Positions 62,675-64,000 of a stretch of DNA of 64,000 bases are shown here, in pieces; within the stretch, counting starts at the first letter, position 1; every line of letters starts with the position of its first letter. Under the pieces are notes generated by a model. It worked only from the letters and a program-made list of their open reading frames with translations. It made no database searches and had not been told where the DNA came from. Origin of the DNA: Bradyrhizobium sp. CSA112 (GTDB lineage Bacteria; Pseudomonadota; Alphaproteobacteria; Rhizobiales; Xanthobacteraceae); NCBI RefSeq assembly GCF_029051645.1, contig NZ_JAACFS010000006.1, positions 219,064 to 283,063 on the forward strand, in the 5' to 3' direction. The translations under genes and the position numbers were made by a program.

Positions 62675-63431
62675 ATGACACTCGACCCGATCCACCAGTT
62701 CGAAATCAAAAACTTCTTCAAGATCGGCCAGATCGGCGATCACGCCATCTACTTCACCAATTCCTCAGCATACATGCTGCTCACGGTGGCGGTAATTTGC
62801 TTTACTGACTATTCGCGGCATGAAAGGCCGACAACTTGTTCCCGGCTGCTACCAGTCGATGGCCGAGTTAAGTTACGTGTTCGTGGCCAGCATGATCCGG
62901 TCCACCGCCGGCGAGGATGGCATGAAGTTCTTCCCGCTGGTGTACTCGCTGTTCATGTTTATTTTAGTCTCGAACGCGATCAGCATCATTCCCTACACTT
63001 TCACTGTCTCAAGCCACATCATTGTCACTGCCGCATTCGCGCTGCTCGTGTTCTTCACGGTGCTGATCTACGGCTTCTACAAAAATGGGCTAGAATTTTT
63101 TAAGATTTTCGTGCCGCCAGGCATTCCGATTTACATACTGCCACTGGTCGTCGCGATCGAGATCATCTCCTTCCTGTCGCGACCGCTGTCGCACAGCGTA
63201 CGTCTGTTCGCCAACATGCTGGCGGGCCATATCACGCTGAACGTGTTCGCGGGCTTCATCGCACTGCTCGGTACCTCGCTCGGCGCGATTGGCTGGATCG
63301 CTGGCGTGGTGCCGCTGGCATTGACCGTTGCGCTGACCGCACTTGAGCTGCTGGTCGCGTTCCTGCAGGCCTACGTATTTGCGATCCTGACCTGCATCTA
63401 TCTCAACGACGCTCTTCATGGGGGACACTAG
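62675..63431 (+). pseudogene. atpB: F0F1 ATP synthase subunit a, frameshifted orphan copy
   Basis: The start at 62675 has AAGGAG upstream and reads MTLDPIHQFEIKNFFKIGQI. The frame changes near 62805, after [10 protein letters not shown], and the rest follows in another frame: [39 protein letters not shown], and the essential Arg in [17 protein letters not shown], ending [12 protein letters not shown]. One indel inactivates or shortens it. The normal neighbours atpI, atpE and atpF are absent, so it is not the main operon. Subunit a forms the proton half-channels. Confidence 0.88.
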
Positions 63432-63676
63432 CGGGCTCGGAGGGCAAGGAGCCGGCCCAAGCAACGCGATGACGAAAGCATATCGCACGTTCTTGTCTCC
63501 GCCGGTTAAGTCGGACGATACATGAAAACGCTGGACGGCACTCTATAGGCGCGCCCTAGACTGCTCCAGGCCGCAGAGCGCCCATACCTGCGTAGTTTCT
63601 CGCGCAGGTGGGCCGAGTCCGTTGTGGGTCAAACTCGGTAGTCGCCGGGTCCTGCCGCGAAGTCCGCTTTGCCCGC

Positions 63677-63895
63677 GATTGTGTTGCAAAGTCGAAAATC
63701 GAACAGCACCAAAAATCTCGCGAAAGTTGATTTTTTGACTTCTCTGCTGCTGCGTCGCTTTTCAGCGCCACTACGGAGGTCCGTGATCAATTTTGGATGA
63801 AGCGACTTGGCCCCTCACGTCGCCGCGCGTAAAAACGGATCAGCGGCTCTAAGAATTTTCGTTCGCCACCCCAAAAAAACTTTTGCAACACAATC
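63677..63895. mobile_element. MITE-like element, 219 bp
   Basis: Terminal inverted repeats: GATTGTGTTGCAAAGT at 63677-63692 and ACTTTTGCAACACAATC at 63879-63895 (one base difference in length). Flanked by the direct repeat CCCGC (63672-63676 and 63896-63900), a target-site duplication. No transposase inside; the inner part is stem-forming and non-coding. It sits within a dispersed intergenic repeat (AAGTCCGCTTTGCCCGC before, GAGCGGACATCGAC after). Confidence 0.85.
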
Positions 63896-64000
63896 CCCGC
63901 GTGAGCGGACATCGACAGACCAGCCGGTCAGGTCCGAAAACCTGCACACTAGCGGAAGTCACCGCTTCTTTCGATTGCCTCGTCGGCGCGGGAGAGAAGT
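63896..64000. other. Right edge, intergenic repeat remainder
   Basis: GAGCGGACATCGACAGACC and GGTCAGGTCCGAAAACC resemble the tail of the repeat at 56192 (GCGAGACCAGCCCGGCTGG, then GTCCGTTTCGTGCCAAC). No gene. Confidence 0.4.

Noticed and set aside
63556..63771. 71-codon minus-strand frame at the right edge
   Set aside because: Spans the end of the MITE and an intergenic repeat; no ribosome-binding site.

Overview
The window looks like accessory chromosome of a Bradyrhizobium-type alphaproteobacterium. Four things point there: high GC, many tiny lineage-typical genes (DUF3551, H-NS-type N-termini, 50-90 residue orphans), dispersed intergenic repeats containing CGACTTCCGGTCTTCCCC and GTGAACGGACAT, and several decayed genes whose best-recognised relatives are rhizobial. 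No rRNA, CRISPR array or complete insertion sequence was seen. No family assignment was checked by a database search; all rest on motif recognition.

Layout. 1-5.1 kb (minus): a secreted TPR-CHAT protease-like protein, a tightly coupled secreted partner running off the left edge, and a decayed second CHAT fragment. 5.5-8 kb: small hypotheticals and a broken alpha/beta hydrolase. 8.2-14 kb: alpha-glucan block with glgE and maltokinase (plus) converging on glgX (minus). 14-22 kb: tiny genes, a shattered metallopeptidase, a PolX remnant, a tRNA 3-prime remnant and two copies of a module in which a small coiled-coil gene converges on a truncated H-NS-like gene. 22.7-26 kb: a large RTX-tailed animal-type haem peroxidase. 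26-31 kb: small secreted proteins and frameshifted genes. 30.8-31.9 kb: a junk junction of replication-protein, HsdM and HsdR pieces with IS21-like repeats. 33-34.3 kb: a run of tiny, often overlapping membrane-protein genes. 34.5-36.8 kb: an exported isoamylase-like enzyme. 37-44 kb: exported enzymes (frameshifted MBL hydrolase, class C beta-lactamase-like hydrolase, DUF3237 protein, vanadium haloperoxidase-like protein). 44.7-52.9 kb: a segment bracketed by two near-identical tyrosine recombinases in direct orientation, holding RidA, a broken NicO transporter, an acetamidase/formamidase with a TAXI-like binding protein, an IS110/hydrolase chimera and an adenylate cyclase. 53-64 kb: two decayed copies of a FixJ-like plus receiver module in opposite orientation, a Crp/Fnr regulator, small secreted proteins, an AqpZ aquaporin, a lone frameshifted atpB and a MITE with a target duplication.

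How genes may work together: GlgE, maltokinase and GlgX make and trim alpha-glucan from maltose-1-phosphate, and the exported isoamylase at 34.5 kb could debranch glucan outside the cytoplasm. The acetamidase and TAXI-like protein are adjacent and probably co-transcribed. The many frameshifts suggest a region under relaxed selection, rearranged by recombinases and repeats, although some single-base lesions could be assembly errors.
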